The notes under the pieces were generated by a model, which saw only the letters and a program-made list of their open reading frames with translations, had not been told where the DNA came from and searched no databases. The translations under genes and the position numbers were made by a program. 64,000 nucleotides of DNA from Steinernema hermaphroditum (taxonomy: Eukaryota; Nematoda; Chromadorea; Rhabditida; Steinernematidae), in NCBI GenBank assembly GCA_030435675.1, contig CM059625.1:5394001-5458000 (forward strand). The letters run 5' to 3'. How positions within the stretch are numbered: the stretch's first letter is position 1; every line of letters starts with the position of its first letter. This document shows, piece after piece, positions 22,901-33,206 of the stretch.

Positions 22901-24746
22901 TGAAGTTGTTGGTAAGATCGGTTATAACGAAAAGTTATGTATGTGCTTTCCACAGACTTCTCTCTTCCCTTCATGCATTTGGGTATTTCTATCCTGCTGG
23001 CTAAGTCGAACGAAGACGTTCACCAAAAGAGTACCCTTTTCACTTTCCTCGAACCACTGTCTTTCTCCGTTTGGATCTCTCTTCTCGGTTCATATCTCCT
23101 GGTATCATTCACGATGTGGCTCTTAGCACGATTCAGCCCTTATGAATGGTAAGAGCTGGCGACAAACGTTTACAATTTCTATGTCTTCAGGTTCGATATT
23201 CAGCAAATCGACGAGCGCGACAAAAGCATGGACAATCACAAGAATCAGTTCAGCATACTGAACAGTCTGTGGTTTGCCGTGGGCAGTTTGATGCAACAAG
23301 GTTCTGACGTGATTCCCAGAGCGGCGGCCACAAGAATTGTCGCCGTTATATGGTGGATGTTCACCCTCATTCTCATCTCGTCCTATACCGCTCAGCTGGC
23401 GGCCTTCCTGACAGTCGAACGCATGACGACTCCCATAGAGAGCACAGCTGACCTGGCCAGTCAGCAAAAGATTAAATATGGTACTTTGAAAAGCGGGTCA
23501 ACGATGGACTTCTTCCGAGAGTCGAAGATTCCGATTTATGAACGAATGTGGTCGATCATGGAGTCGAGCAGTCCCACGGTTTTTGTCAACAGTAGCCGCG
23601 AGGGAATTGCGAGGGTCAAGGCTGGCAACTACGCTTATATGATGGAGTCTTCGATGCTGGAATATTACATCGAAAGGGATTGCGAGCTTCAGAGCATCGG
23701 AGGATTGCTCGATTCCAAGGTATGCGTCTTCTGTCGTAGAGCTACTCATAAAGGAGGACGGAAAACGGTCCCCACCCAGATCGGGTTAAGGCAGCTAAAA
23801 CAGGTTGAACTCGATCGACAATTTAGCTTTTTAACTCGCTAAAGAGCGGAGGCCGGAAACCCAAAGCTCTCGCGGTCCGCATGAAAAAAAAAACCCGATT
23901 TTTCCAAACAGAAACCCGTACGGAAAGCTAGTATTCAGGCGTTAGAATAGTTTCACACAGATCTACTTCAAGGCACAGTTCCAGCATGACATGGGTTGGA
24001 CATGTTTTGACATTCGCTGCCTCGAATTGTCGTAAAAAATGCGTCGGAAACACCCATCTTATAAACACGTTCTTCTTTAGGGGTACGGGATCGCTCTGCC
24101 CAAGGGATCTCCCTTACGAGACATCATGTCTCGAACAGTCCTCCAACTCCAAGAGCGAACGATTCTCGAGGCCCTGAAGAACAAGTGGTGGCGAGATCGA
24201 CGCGAAGGAGTCCCATGTGCTGCTCAGAAAGAGACCCAATCCGTTTCCTCTTTCAAAAGCGTCTTCGGAATATTTTACGTTCTGTTCGCCGGACTTGTCA
24301 TCGCCTTTCTTATGGCCATCGGAGAGTACTGCGTTGAATCGCGCCATCGCTCCTTCCGTCTTCAACTTACTGTTATCGGCAAGCTGATCATGTGGTGGCA
24401 GGAGCTGGGAACGGTAGAAAAGAAGACCGTCAAGAATAGAAGGAAACTGCGTAACATTCAACTCGATAACATATCGGAAAGACCGAGGTGAGTCCACGAG
24501 AGTTAGACTGTATAGAGACAGTCCTTCAGAACCTCCCCAAACGCAGAAGCAAATCGTTCTTTGTTGGCATCGAATGGTCAGCAAGGCGTTAGCATGGACT
24601 GCACCGGCGAAGAGCCCTCAACCAGTCGAGTCGCCTCCGGGAGGGCGACGAATTTCAGAAGAATCAGTCGCATGATTCCGCTGAGGGACGAAATACTTCT
24701 TCAGCGCAGAATATCTTCTTGCTCAGGAACCTCGCATTCCCAATAG
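13904..24746 (+). CDS. Ionotropic glutamate receptor, kainate/AMPA class (GLR type)
   Basis: Ligand-gated cation channel subunit of neuronal membranes. Sixteen exons join in frame to about 969 aa: 13904-13970, 14022-14165, 15027-15173, 15217-15333, 15376-15524, 15605-15706, 15749-15952, 16508-16663, 18118-18225, 21433-21558, 21610-21747, 22806-22911, 22956-23148, 23191-23719, 24081-24487, 24530-24746. In order: signal peptide (about 1-20), amino-terminal domain, ligand-binding S1 ([15 protein letters not shown]), M1 ([15 protein letters not shown]), pore loop with glutamine at the Q/R position (MQQG, about residue 621), M3 with [15 protein letters not shown] (about 650-664), S2 ([14 protein letters not shown]) and M4 ([16 protein letters not shown]). 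The usual Asn of SYTANLAAF is Gln. Two introns appear to use GC donors. Kainate-like GLRs fit best; the exact orthologue is not resolved. Confidence 0.93.
14275..14875. repeat. Diverged direct duplications inside receptor intron 2
   Basis: An approximately 85-bp block around 14275-14360 (containing GGTTCCATTACTG and TTGGATTTTTATCT) recurs at about 14507-14592. A second block around 14410-14463 (TTTTCCTCTTTTTATCATTG) recurs at about 14818-14875. The order A-B-A'-B' suggests one segmental tandem duplication followed by decay. No coding potential is seen. Confidence 0.6.
18871..19364 (-). CDS. SXP/RAL-2 family secreted protein (DUF148)
   Basis: A small secreted helical protein of a nematode-specific family, known mainly as immunodominant antigens of parasitic nematodes; biochemical role poorly defined, lipid or ion binding has been proposed. 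Two exons, 19158-19364 and 18871-19107, are joined at AAG|GTATAT and TTTCAG|TC, giving 147 aa. Visible are a signal peptide (about 1-18), a proline run and the family signature [15 protein letters not shown], then [14 protein letters not shown] and a helical Ala/Lys-rich C-terminal half ([16 protein letters not shown], ending [15 protein letters not shown]). Length matches the family. The gene lies entirely within the largest intron of the glutamate receptor gene, on the opposite strand. A TATA-like box precedes it. Local GC content is higher than in the surrounding intron, which fits a highly expressed gene. Confidence 0.92.
19434..19441 (-). promoter_or_regulatory. TATA-like box of the nested SXP/RAL-2 gene
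   Basis: The minus strand reads TATTTAAG, 70 nt upstream of the ATG. It indicates that the nested gene has its own promoter inside the receptor intron. No trans-splice acceptor is evident at the ATG. Assignment is by sequence and position only. Confidence 0.45.
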
Positions 24747-24761
24747 TTCTTTATCGTACAA

Positions 24762-24767
24762 AATAAA
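24762..24767 (+). terminator. Poly(A) signal of the glutamate receptor gene
   Basis: AATAAA lies 16 nt past the receptor stop. It is 3 nt from the stop codon of the distal last exon of the convergent minus-strand TolB-like gene, so cleavage downstream of it makes the two mRNAs overlap at their 3' ends. Confidence 0.6.
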
Positions 24768-24769
24768 CT

Positions 24770-24979
24770 TTAAAGTCCTAAGAACGAAGCGATAGTCGAG
24801 ACGACAGCCTGCGCGGGACTCGTTGTAGCAGTTGTTGTCGGTGGTAGGTCGTAAACCCAGTCGGCAATGAACAAATCCAGCTCGGTCAGTCCACCCATCC
24901 GGCTGCTTCCCCAAACAAGCTTTGTTCCGTCGTAGTTCATCATGGCGAAGGAGTTGAAGTCGCCTTTGCCGAATGTGAT
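24770..24979 (-). other. Distal alternative last exon of the TolB-like gene
   Basis: Exactly 210 nt, phase 0, preceded by CAGTTTTAG. It starts ITFGKGDFNSF like the proximal copy, then ends in a Thr/Pro-rich linker and a short hydrophobic tail (AVVSTIASFLGL). No AATAAA follows on this strand; the nearest variant is GATAAA. Which last exon is used presumably depends on the choice of polyadenylation site or acceptor. Confidence 0.82.
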
Positions 24980-27047
24980 CTAAAACTGATTCGTATAGAT
25001 TCGCAGGTTTACTAAGCTGTAGAAGTATCAGTTATGTTAAAGTTTTTATTAAGAGTATCTTTAGTTCATAGCAAATCTAAGCAAAGTGGCGATTGTGATA
25101 AAGATAATGGCTTGAAGCGAATAGTTCGAAGCGCTACTCGTGTACACCCAGTCAGCGATGAACAGATCCAGCTCGGTCAGTCCACCCATTCGGCTGCTGC
25201 CCCAAATTAGCTTAGTTCCAGCGTAGTTCATCATGGGGAAAGAGTTGAAATCGCCTTTGCCAAAGGTAATCTAAAACAGAAATTTCGATCAAAATGAATA
25301 TGAGGCGAATAGAAGCGAAAAACAAATCAATCACTTTTGGTATTAGGCTTTTGTATCTAGAAATTTTGGTCCCTATTTAAAGGTAAACGTCAGCCGTGGG
25401 CAAAGTAACGCCTCATGAGGTTGTCAGAACCCGCTCGGTAGTGCGAACAGTCCTGCTCTCCAGAGGGTCATCGAACAGAAGTCGGCCGGCGCGCTCGCTC
25501 GTCGGTCGGTCGGTTCCCCTCTCGCCCCCCGTGCCCCCTTCCCTCTTTCAGATATTCGCTACGGTCCTAAGAGTCCTGACAAGGTGCTCATGTGAAACCT
25601 GCTTAGCCCGTTCCCTGATGAACACATTGGAAATTTCAATTTGTGTAGATCTTTTGAAGCAAAATCTAGTAATGGGACTTACCCGTTCCAAATGGGTTCC
25701 GTCATCCTGAATTGTGTAAAGGGTGAACGCCTCATATCCGCCAGCGGCTCCAGCGGCGTGGTTCGAACTGAAAATGATCGTCTTGCTGTCGTTGAGGTAG
25801 AAAGGTGCCCAGTTAGCGCTTCCAAGATGGGTGATCTGTCTCTGATTCGTTCCGTCCGCGTTCATCACGAAGAGCTCCATGTTCAGTGGTTCGACGAGAT
25901 CATATCTACGTTAAAAGCTTAGAACGAACGATTCGCTAGAAGCGATTACTTCAAGAGCTCCTTGTATTTTTTGACTTCCGCATCAGTCTTCGGCCTCGAC
26001 GCTCTCCAGACGATTTTCGTTCCGTCGCGGCTGAAGAACGCCCCACCGTCGTAGCCTAGTTCCTTCGTTAACTGCTTCACGTTGCTTCCATCGGCGTTCA
26101 TCGTGTACAGCTCCAAGTCTCCCGATCTCATCGAAGTGAAGAGGATTGTCTTCCCATCAGGGGAGAAGGTGGCTTCCGCGTCATAGTAGTTGTTCTTCGT
26201 CAGCTGCTGCACGATGTTACCGTACTCATTGACCTTGAAGATGTCATAGTCCTGGTAGATGTCCCATGTGTAAGAGGTGTTGCCTGAATGTGGTTAAATG
26301 TTGTACAGTATGCCAGTAAAAGAGGCAAGTTCGTATGACCACAACTACCTATGTATCAAAATTTAAGTATGAAGTTAAAAACTAATGAGAAAAATCGTAG
26401 AAAAACCATAGCTGTTAAGTTTCGGCTCTCTATGTTCATCGAAACTTACAAAGCTTCCACAAAGGATTCGTCTTGTCGTACTTCTGCTTACACTTCTTCG
26501 GAGGGCAAGTGTTGTAAGAGGTGGCATTATATTCTTGGTCGAGCATCTTGATCTGGAAACAGCAAATAAACGCTAGAAAGGTACATTACATTGAGGTACC
26601 TTGTGGAAGTTTCCAGCGAAGAGACTGTCCTTGTTGTTGCCATAGAAATACGAACAGGTGGTGGATCCAAGGCCAGGGCTGATTTTGCGAATGTTCGTTG
26701 GATCATGCGGGTCTTTCGACAAATCAAGTTGGTAGATCTGGATCAATTTGTACTTTGTAAAAAATTCTGATATACTAACAGACCTGGTCGCACTCAGTTC
26801 CGTAATGCTTAAGACCAGTTGCTTGGAAGGTAATGTATTTGTCGTCGCGACTAAAACAGTCGCAATGAGCGAAAAGAAAGCTGGAATGTTCCTACCTGAA
26901 ATAGCCTTCAGCATTCATTCCGCCGAAAGTAAGTTGCTTGACATTTTTGAGGCGCTTCTCCTCAGGGTAGTGCAGCTGACCCTTAGGAGTCCCATGGGTG
27001 AGGTCGGCTGCGAGGGCGACAAGAACAAGGGTTACGAAAGGCAACAT
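24770..27047 (-). CDS. Secreted TolB-like (PD40/WD40-like) beta-propeller protein
   Basis: Seven exons per transcript: 26896-27047, 26784-26850, 26600-26737, 26450-26552, 25950-26283, 25683-25905, then either 25061-25270 or 24770-24979. Both forms are 408 aa. An N-terminal signal peptide (MLPFVTLVLVALAADLTHG) points to secretion. Propeller repeats of the TolB/PD40 type follow, with the typical motifs ATFSPDGKTILFTS, LELYTMNADGSNVKQLT, FVMNADGTNQRQIT and MMNYDGTKLVWGSSR. The middle carries paired cysteines (TCPPKKCKQK). Such eukaryotic propellers usually bind proteins or glycans; no catalytic site is evident. The C-terminal tails of the two forms differ and both end in hydrophobic stretches, so a GPI-type anchor is possible but not shown. 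The gene is convergent with the glutamate receptor gene. Confidence 0.88.
25045..25050 (-). terminator. Poly(A) signal of the proximal TolB-like last exon
   Basis: AATAAA on the minus strand, 11 nt downstream of the proximal exon's TAA. It supports use of this exon as a true 3' terminal exon. Confidence 0.6.
25061..25270 (-). other. Proximal alternative last exon of the TolB-like gene
   Basis: Also 210 nt and phase 0, preceded by TTCTGTTTTAG. It begins ITFGKGDFNSFPMMNY and matches the distal copy almost residue for residue through LTELDLFIADWVY. It then diverges to SSASNYSLQAIIFITIATLL and ends in RFAMN. The tail is more hydrophobic than that of the distal exon. AATAAA follows 11 nt after the stop, so this exon can terminate transcripts by itself. 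Confidence 0.85.
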
Positions 27048-27195
27048 GGTCAGACGTCTGCAGCTTCTGACTGTGGTCCGCTGATAACGCACAGAAGCGC
27101 TTTTTGTGTCGGTTTACAAGGTAATCTCCAGTCGCTCCGCCCTTTGCATCATCGACCGTCATATGAGGATGGTTTGCTCGTCCCTAGAGTTCAAC

Positions 27196-27840
27196 TCAAA
27201 GAACGCCCCTAGTTGCGCTTTTCTTATGTTTGCGATACGCTCTTATCAGGACAGTGACTATTGGCGGTACAATCAGTCGGACAGCAGCAAAACGAATTTT
27301 ATTACCTTTTACACACATATGTAGAAGACTATGTCCTTCAGAAGCCACTATGCACTTGAAATATTCGAACTGATTGGTCTCAGCTTCCAGCACATCAATG
27401 GCCGCAGATAGCTCTGCAGGGTGCAAAGTGCTCAACATTAATGTCAAAAATTAAGTCATGTTGACCTTCCCCAACGCTGGTCATGCTTCTCTCAATCACT
27501 CATTCAGCGATCGGGCATGATGAAAGTACATGGTGAAAGGGGTTCACTCAAGCGCTCATTGGCTAAAGATGACAATGTATACAAAATACGTACAAAATTG
27601 CACATGTACATTTGTAACTCCTGATTGTGCTATTAAAAAAGAGCTATTATTCATGGAGTATACCGTGATAAACTATTCTGTTGACAAATTGTATCGATAA
27701 GCAACATTACAAACGCTTTATGTCCGTGTAGGCTGGAGTAGCAACCTCTTTTGCGATAGTTAGGAAAGAGGTTGGGAAAGTAGTGCGAGATGAAACTGCG
27801 AGAGAAAGCTTCCAAATAGAACATATTCTTCACTTTGCTT
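27196..27840 (-). CDS. Possible exons of an unrecognised gene
   Basis: Two minus-strand stretches look protein-like. One at about 27708-27833 reads FSRSFISHYFPNLFPNYRKR and ends at TTT|GTAATG. The other, about 27196-27447, reads LHPAELSAAIDVLEAETNQF and then RFAAVRLIVPPIVTVLIRAYRK, with one hydrophobic segment. I could not establish an in-frame join or a family. They may be a diverged small membrane protein or chance frames. Confidence 0.22.
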
Positions 27841-27946
27841 TACTTTTGAGTCAATTTTTTTCGAAACGGTGCAGAATGAAAAAACGCAGATCACCGTAGT
27901 CACAGCTTCCTTTCGTTCCTTGGCGCAGGGAAGGACGTTGTTCGTT

Positions 27947-28089
27947 GAAGGCAGCTATCCCAGCAGTGCATGCGGATTTAGAAGTGGTGAACAAGCTGAA
28001 TCCGGGAGCAGCGGAATGGATGGATACAGCAGGCGAGGGAAGTCGTATCTCAGACTCCGGAGCTGGAGCAATACTTCAACTTGAACGTA
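27947..28089 (+). CDS. Orphan exon, unrecognised
   Basis: An open frame follows candidate acceptors GTCACAG and GGCGCAG and ends near GTAGTGAGTATT. It contains AAIPAVHADLEVVNKLNPGA, then EWMDTAGEGSRISDSGAGAI. Composition is clearly more protein-like than in the other frames. Its phase does not fit directly onto the first recognised eIF4E exon at 29.7 kb, so it is either part of another gene or joined through an unseen exon. Confidence 0.35.
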
Positions 28090-28306
28090 GTGAGTATTCG
28101 AAAATCGAAGGGCGACCACAGTAACTTTCTTTCGATGAGTCGTCTTGAGATGTAGTTCAGGAACGCAGCGATCATTTCTGTTTCAGCATAAACACTCTTT
28201 GCTCATGTCGGAGATTCGGTAGACATGTGCCTCAGAAAGCACATTGTTTGCTGAACTGTATATTAAACTCATCACAGTTGTCACCCGTTTCTTGACTTGA
28301 CTTGAC

Positions 28307-28312
28307 TTTATT
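28307..28312 (-). terminator. Poly(A) signal after the small basic ORF
   Basis: AATAAA on the minus strand, immediately downstream of the TGA ending the ORF at 28319. It is the best evidence that a minus-strand transcript ends here. Confidence 0.4.
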
Positions 28313-28318
28313 CACCAC

Positions 28319-28588
28319 TCAAAGGCATTTCGCCTTGCATAACACCGAATAATAGACAAACAGAGGATGTCTCATTCCTGCAGGCTTCATCCTTGGCGTA
28401 GCGGTGATGGCGAGCCGGTCGTAGACGGCGCACTTCACGGGGCATCTGGGAATCGGCGAAAGATCGGGAACGGCGACGGAACATCTTCTTCGCGGACGTT
28501 TGCGGTACAGCGAACGCTTCTGAGCTCGCATCTGCTTCGGAGAGATGAGCCCGTGGTCCGGGAGTTGCGTCTTCGCTGGTGGTGGCAT
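28319..28588 (-). CDS. Small basic Cys-containing ORF, unrecognised
   Basis: A GC-rich minus-strand frame of 89 codons, MPPPAKTQLPDHGLISPKQM onward, with an Arg-rich centre (KRPRRRCS) and a C-terminus bearing Cys residues (KCAVYDRLA, CKAKCL). The stop is followed 6 nt later by AATAAA on the same strand, which favours a real 3' end. The frame may continue upstream through an unseen exon. The GC-rich composition also keeps plus-strand frames open, so chance cannot be excluded. Confidence 0.3.
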   Translation of the reverse strand: MPPPAKTQLPDHGLISPKQMRAQKRSLYRKRPRRRCSVAVPDLSPIPRCPVKCAVYDRLAITATPRMKPAGMRHPLFVYYSVLCKAKCL

Positions 28589-29691
28589 TCTCAGAGCGTC
28601 GGCGACCTTCAGTACGACTTCTCACGCGGCCGGATTTCTGGCGCCGGACATCTTGTTGCCAACGGTGGTGGGTCTACAGCTTCCGGGTGTCCCAATTCCC
28701 TCTGGAAGCCGGAACAGTCACAACTGCTACGGGGTTTGCCATCTGGCCAACCAGACACTCAGAGGGCGACCGGAGGACCGACCGCTCGCCACCGCGACAC
28801 GAGTGAGACGTTTCTTCGAGTGTAAAAAACACCGTAGTGTTCTCTGGCTGAGAATCAAGAAACAAAAGCATAAATGTCCCTAGTATTTCACAAATAAAAG
28901 ACTGTCGCAAATGAAATAAAGTCACTACATAGAATACTATATTTTCCGAACACTTCGAAGAAGCCATGAATCTTCATTGCCCCCTTCGAAAACAAAAAAA
29001 CTGAAGGATTCTAATTAAGACTCACCTGCAATTATTGAATCTTCTAATCGATCTACTCCAATCACATCGAAGTGTGAAACCCGTAGTCCGTATTCCCTGT
29101 TCATCGTAGTTAAATACGCATATTTTTCACTGTTAATGATGTGCGGAAGATACGGATATGAGTCACATTACTGGTGCAGCGTTCGCTCGTGCTCGGACAG
29201 TCATATCTGCTGTGAGCTGTCCAGAACGTTCCCTAACGGTTTCGCCCTGAGCGTGGCCAATCTCTACTCCCTGGTTTTCTAATGCAATCCTTTGTATGTT
29301 AGTTTTTCTTTAGCTCATTTGTTCAAAAATGCTCGGCTTGTGCCATCGCCCGTTTTTTCATATGTGTAGGGATCGTCCACCTGTTTACGGTGCGGCCAGT
29401 CGCCAAAGAAGAAGCTATGTAGGGAACGTGCGTAATAACGAGTGAAGGGGCAATCAACTTCGTCCCTAGGGCCTTCCTGCGTCCATCCCTTGCTGCAGGT
29501 GTCACGTTTATAAACACTAATTAGCTCGTGATTTGACGATGCTCGATCCCTTAGGCGATGTGTCATTGCGATCCTCCCATGTGATCCTCTCGTAAGTTGT
29601 AATTAGTGTAGCAAAAGGCAACACTCTTTCCGATGCTTCCACCTCCCTCGTTTCGTTCTCCTAGCTTCGTAGCTTCGGCACACAAGGTGAT

Positions 29692-30642
29692 ATGTCCAGG
29701 TATTTGCAGATGATGAGTGCCGAAATACACCCTTTGAACGGCAACTGGGCGTATTTTTATACCCAGTACCGTGAAGGCCAGACGTGGCAATCATCACTAA
29801 ATACGCTGGCTGAGAACATCGCATCTGTCGAGGACTTCTGGAGGTATGCCTTCATCTATGAAACAAAGTTTTCCTCATTATTAGTGGCAAATGTTGGTAT
29901 GTCAGTAAAGCCCATAAGTTAAAATCATAATTATCGTTTATGCACATAGGGAGCAGATTAAATTGTCGATCATATGAAAGACAACGCCTGCCCATTGAGT
30001 TAAAGAGAACAAAGGCCATTTGCATCGTCTGCTAAGTGTGCCATGAATAACCTCGATCTTCTTCAGCGGATTAAGCAAATTTGTCAGAACTCCCTATAAT
30101 CTAAGACGTCGATTGCTTGTGACGTCGTCACCATTTGCGTCACTTACCAAAATGATAATTCAGGGCCGTCCGGGCTGTCCACTTTCCGGCTGCTCTTAAG
30201 AGAAATGAAGGATACTTCCTATTCAAGACAGGCATCAAACCGATGTGGGAAGACCCGATAAATCAGGGTGGCGGCCGCATTCTCCTCGAGTTTCCCAATA
30301 GGCGACTCTCAGAAGACGACGCACGCGTCAACAAAAGGCTGGACGACGCCTGGAAGAACCTCATGATGGCCTTGGTAGGCGAACAGTTCAGCGACATGGT
30401 GTCGAAGTACATTTGTGGAGCTGCCGTCGGCCGCAAGAAGAAGTCCGACAAGGTTCAGCCCGATCGTCGATACAAAAACGTATTTCTTTCAGATATCTTT
30501 GTGGTTGACCGCCGAAGCCGACGAACAGGTCAGAAACAAGCTCAAATCTGAGCTTGCTCGAAAGCTGAACATTCGTAAGAGGATCGCAATGCCATACGAG
30601 TCCCACGCTTCAGCCCAAAAACGAATCACGCAAGGTTTTTGA
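29692..30642 (+). CDS. eIF4E-family mRNA cap-binding protein (IFE)
   Basis: Binds the 5' cap of mRNA and recruits or blocks the translation machinery. Exons 29692-29843, 30164-30452 and 30493-30642 join in frame (second intron only 40 nt) to about 196 aa. Motifs match eIF4E along its length: HPLNGNWAYFY, TWQSSLNTL, SVEDFW (surface Trp for 4E-binding partners), GIKPMWED (cap-stacking Trp-Glu), MALVGEQF, ICGAAV and KISLWLTA. The Trp of TWQSS occupies the first cap-stacking position, so it looks like an active cap binder. The region after EDFW (AVRAVHFPAALKR) is divergent. The start is uncertain: ATGs lie at 29692, 29710 and 29713, and TTTGCAG before 29710 could be an acceptor, so an upstream exon is possible. 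C. elegans has five IFE proteins; I cannot choose among them. Confidence 0.9.
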
Positions 30643-30992
30643 AGATCATGGACGGCTATGCTTCGCTTACATAACTTATGTACCTATGCATTAGCTACCT
30701 AATAAGTGTGAATCCCCATACTAAATCCCCATACAAAACGGACAACTACGACTTGTTGCGTGCCGCATTTATTTCAACAAATAGTTGTAAAACTTATAAT
30801 AACGGGCATTTAACAGTCATAAAGGTAGAGATACGTTAACGCATGAGGTTCAACAAAAGCTCACTTCATGCCAAAGATCATGATGTAGTAGGTGCACAGA
30901 GAGAGTGTTAGAACATTAAAAGACAAAAGTCTGGAGAAGAGAAACAACATATAAAAAAGAAGAGGATAGTAGTGGTTATATAGTTATCGACG
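30643..30992. other. Convergent intergenic region
   Basis: About 350 bp between the stop of the eIF4E gene and that of the minus-strand disordered-protein gene. No repeat or RNA gene is visible. Both 3' UTRs must lie here. Confidence 0.6.
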
Positions 30993-33206
30993 TCATTCTT
31001 CGTTAGGCTGGTTGGTGGCCTGTCGCTTCGTTCCACGGTTGCGACCTTTTTTTCCGCTTCTCGGACGCTAAACTCGTAAGACTGTTAGCTGTTTTGCCCT
31101 GCTTCAAGGAGAGCTTACTTCTCCGCAAGCCGTATGCGGAACCTGAACCTCATGGAGGTTGAGAGCGTCAAGTACTTCGGCCACGGCGTCGTCTTCGCGT
31201 GTTTTACGCTTCCCGTCGTTCTTAGTGTTATTTGGCTCTGCATTAGAGATGCCTAAAAGAGATGGATTGATGGGGAATTTGCCGAAAACGGTACGTTGAA
31301 TAGTGATGGCCTTCTTCTTCTTTCTTTGCTTCTTTGGTGACTTGTTTTCAAGCGATTCTTCTTTTGGAAGGGCAGCCTCTTGTCCATTCTCGGCTTCACC
31401 GGATGAAATCGATAATTCTAGAAGAGGAGCTTGATCTCTTATATTCGCAGAACAGGAGTGAGAAAAAAACATTGGCCGTCAAACGTAACCATGCTAAGTT
31501 TTATGATATTTATCATAACTCACCATCAAAGGCATTCAGCCAGGTTTCATCGCTGTCTTTTCCTCCCTCTGGAGCCTTGTGAACGATTTCTTCAAGGGTG
31601 CTCCCGCCGTTCTCTTCCACGGCGTTTTTAGATTCCACTTCTTTACTTTCAGACGATACCGTTTGATCTGTACAAATGAAGTCAGTCAACAAATGCACAC
31701 AGCTCCATACCGCCGGGATCGGAAGCGTTCTCTTCGTTTTTGTCTTTTAGAGCCTTTTCAATTTCCTCACGGAGGCGAGCGATGCGATCTTAAGATATCA
31801 CCTTTAACCGGTCGCAGTTCTCCACACCTACTTGGATCGTATGTATTCTTGCGAGGAGGCGCGTGAGCTCCCGACGGATGGGCAGCCTCGCAGCACTGTT
31901 TCCATTCACTAGAGCCAAAGAACCCTGGCATACCCCAGTGGCTGGACGTCTGGAAACCCGACGGCTGTGGAACTGGAACACCGAACGGAGGCGGCATCGA
32001 GAAGCCCGGGGTCGGTGGCGACATAATGGGCGGGAAGCTGGATGGATTCAACTGGATACCAGAAATGATTCCCGGCGCATGCATCCACTGTCCGCCCGTT
32101 TGAAAGTAGAACCCGTGAAAAGGAGCTGAAGTGCTGTTTAAGTGGAGTTTGTTATGAGCATACCAGTGGATGGATTGGAAAGTTTGTTGTTTCTGTCTGG
32201 GCGCGAGCTGCTGGATGCGTTCTTTCTGAGTCCGCCACTGTCCCCTCCAGTGTTGCCATCGCGTTGAGCATCGTCTTCCTTCGGAACTAGCGCGCCATCC
32301 AGATTAACGCTCTGTTCGGCGGTAAACGCAGTCCCATCGATGCTGTATTGAGTCGGCGGAGTGGTACTGTCGGCGAAAGATCCCCAACTGGCGCTAATGT
32401 CCATAGAGTGTCTGGGCACTGCAAATACATGTGGACATTTGCATAGCGCATGTGCAAATGAGATGCTCACTGGCGTTGGCGAACGCAGCTGGCCCGAACG
32501 CTTGGCCGTTGATGTAGACAAGCCCTCCAGAGAATCTGGGAGTGTACGCGTCGTTGGTGTGAAACGACGCACTGGCAGTGTTCATTGGTAGATTTTGGAA
32601 GACCTGCTGATGAGAGTGCTGCGAGGCACCATAGATTTGCGATGACATAACAGGGAAGCAGTGATAGACGACGTTTGTAGACGGAGGCGCATTGGAGACG
32701 TTGAAGCTCTGCTGTCCCCACTCGTTTTCCGGTCCGCTCCACACAGTTTGACTTGGCTGCTGCGGCGAACTCAAAGGGGCTACACACCGAGACCGTACGA
32801 AATGGCACGAACGCATGGGATTACCTCCTTGACTAGCAGGCGCCAGCGACACCGCCTGATTCCATGCGCTTCCAAAGCTGTTTCCGGCTCTGCCGCCACG
32901 TTCCGGGTACTTGCTCTCCACGTTGACAGTTTCTCCGGTTCGGCCGCATCCCTCCGCGCCGGGAAGTCGGCACGCGCTCTGCCGGTAGCCCTGCATCAAA
33001 CGCCGAGTCCCTGAGACATGTCGTTCTCTTCCGTTGAGCGGATTTCCACTCGGATAAGAGTTGATGCGCTCTCCTGAGCGGCTTGAGGGCAGGCCAGAAA
33101 ATCTGCTCTCCTGACGCTCGTAGTTGCCACGAATACGACGGCGGGCTGACCCCTCCCAGGGCTGGCGGTCAGTGCCGCGACGACGCTCCTCATTTCTTTG
33201 CATCAT
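30993..33206 (-). CDS. Large disordered Arg-, Pro- and Ser-rich protein, unrecognised
   Basis: Seven exons join in frame to about 632 aa: 32471-33206, 32164-32418, 31832-32125, 31711-31788, 31524-31667, 31119-31435 and 30993-31067. In order: an Arg-rich N-terminus with RRR and RGN patches; a long low-complexity Ser/Asn/Gln/Gly region; a Pro/Phe/Met-rich stretch (IMSPPTPGFSMPPPFGVPV); a short coiled coil (RLREEIEKALKDKNEE); an acidic segment; a lysine cluster (KKQRKKKK) before VFGKFPINPSLLGI; and a basic tail (GKKGRNRGTKRQ). There is no folded domain I can name. The composition resembles RNA-granule or RNA-binding proteins, but that is inference. ATGATG follows a GTTCGTCCAG acceptor by 5 nt, and kaptin ends about 185 nt upstream, so it may be the last cistron of an operon. 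Confidence 0.7.

Noticed and set aside
29692..30642. Assignment as 4EHP (eIF4E type 2)
   Set aside because: The first cap-stacking position is Trp (TWQSS) and WED is kept, as in ordinary eIF4E, so no 4EHP-specific change is seen.
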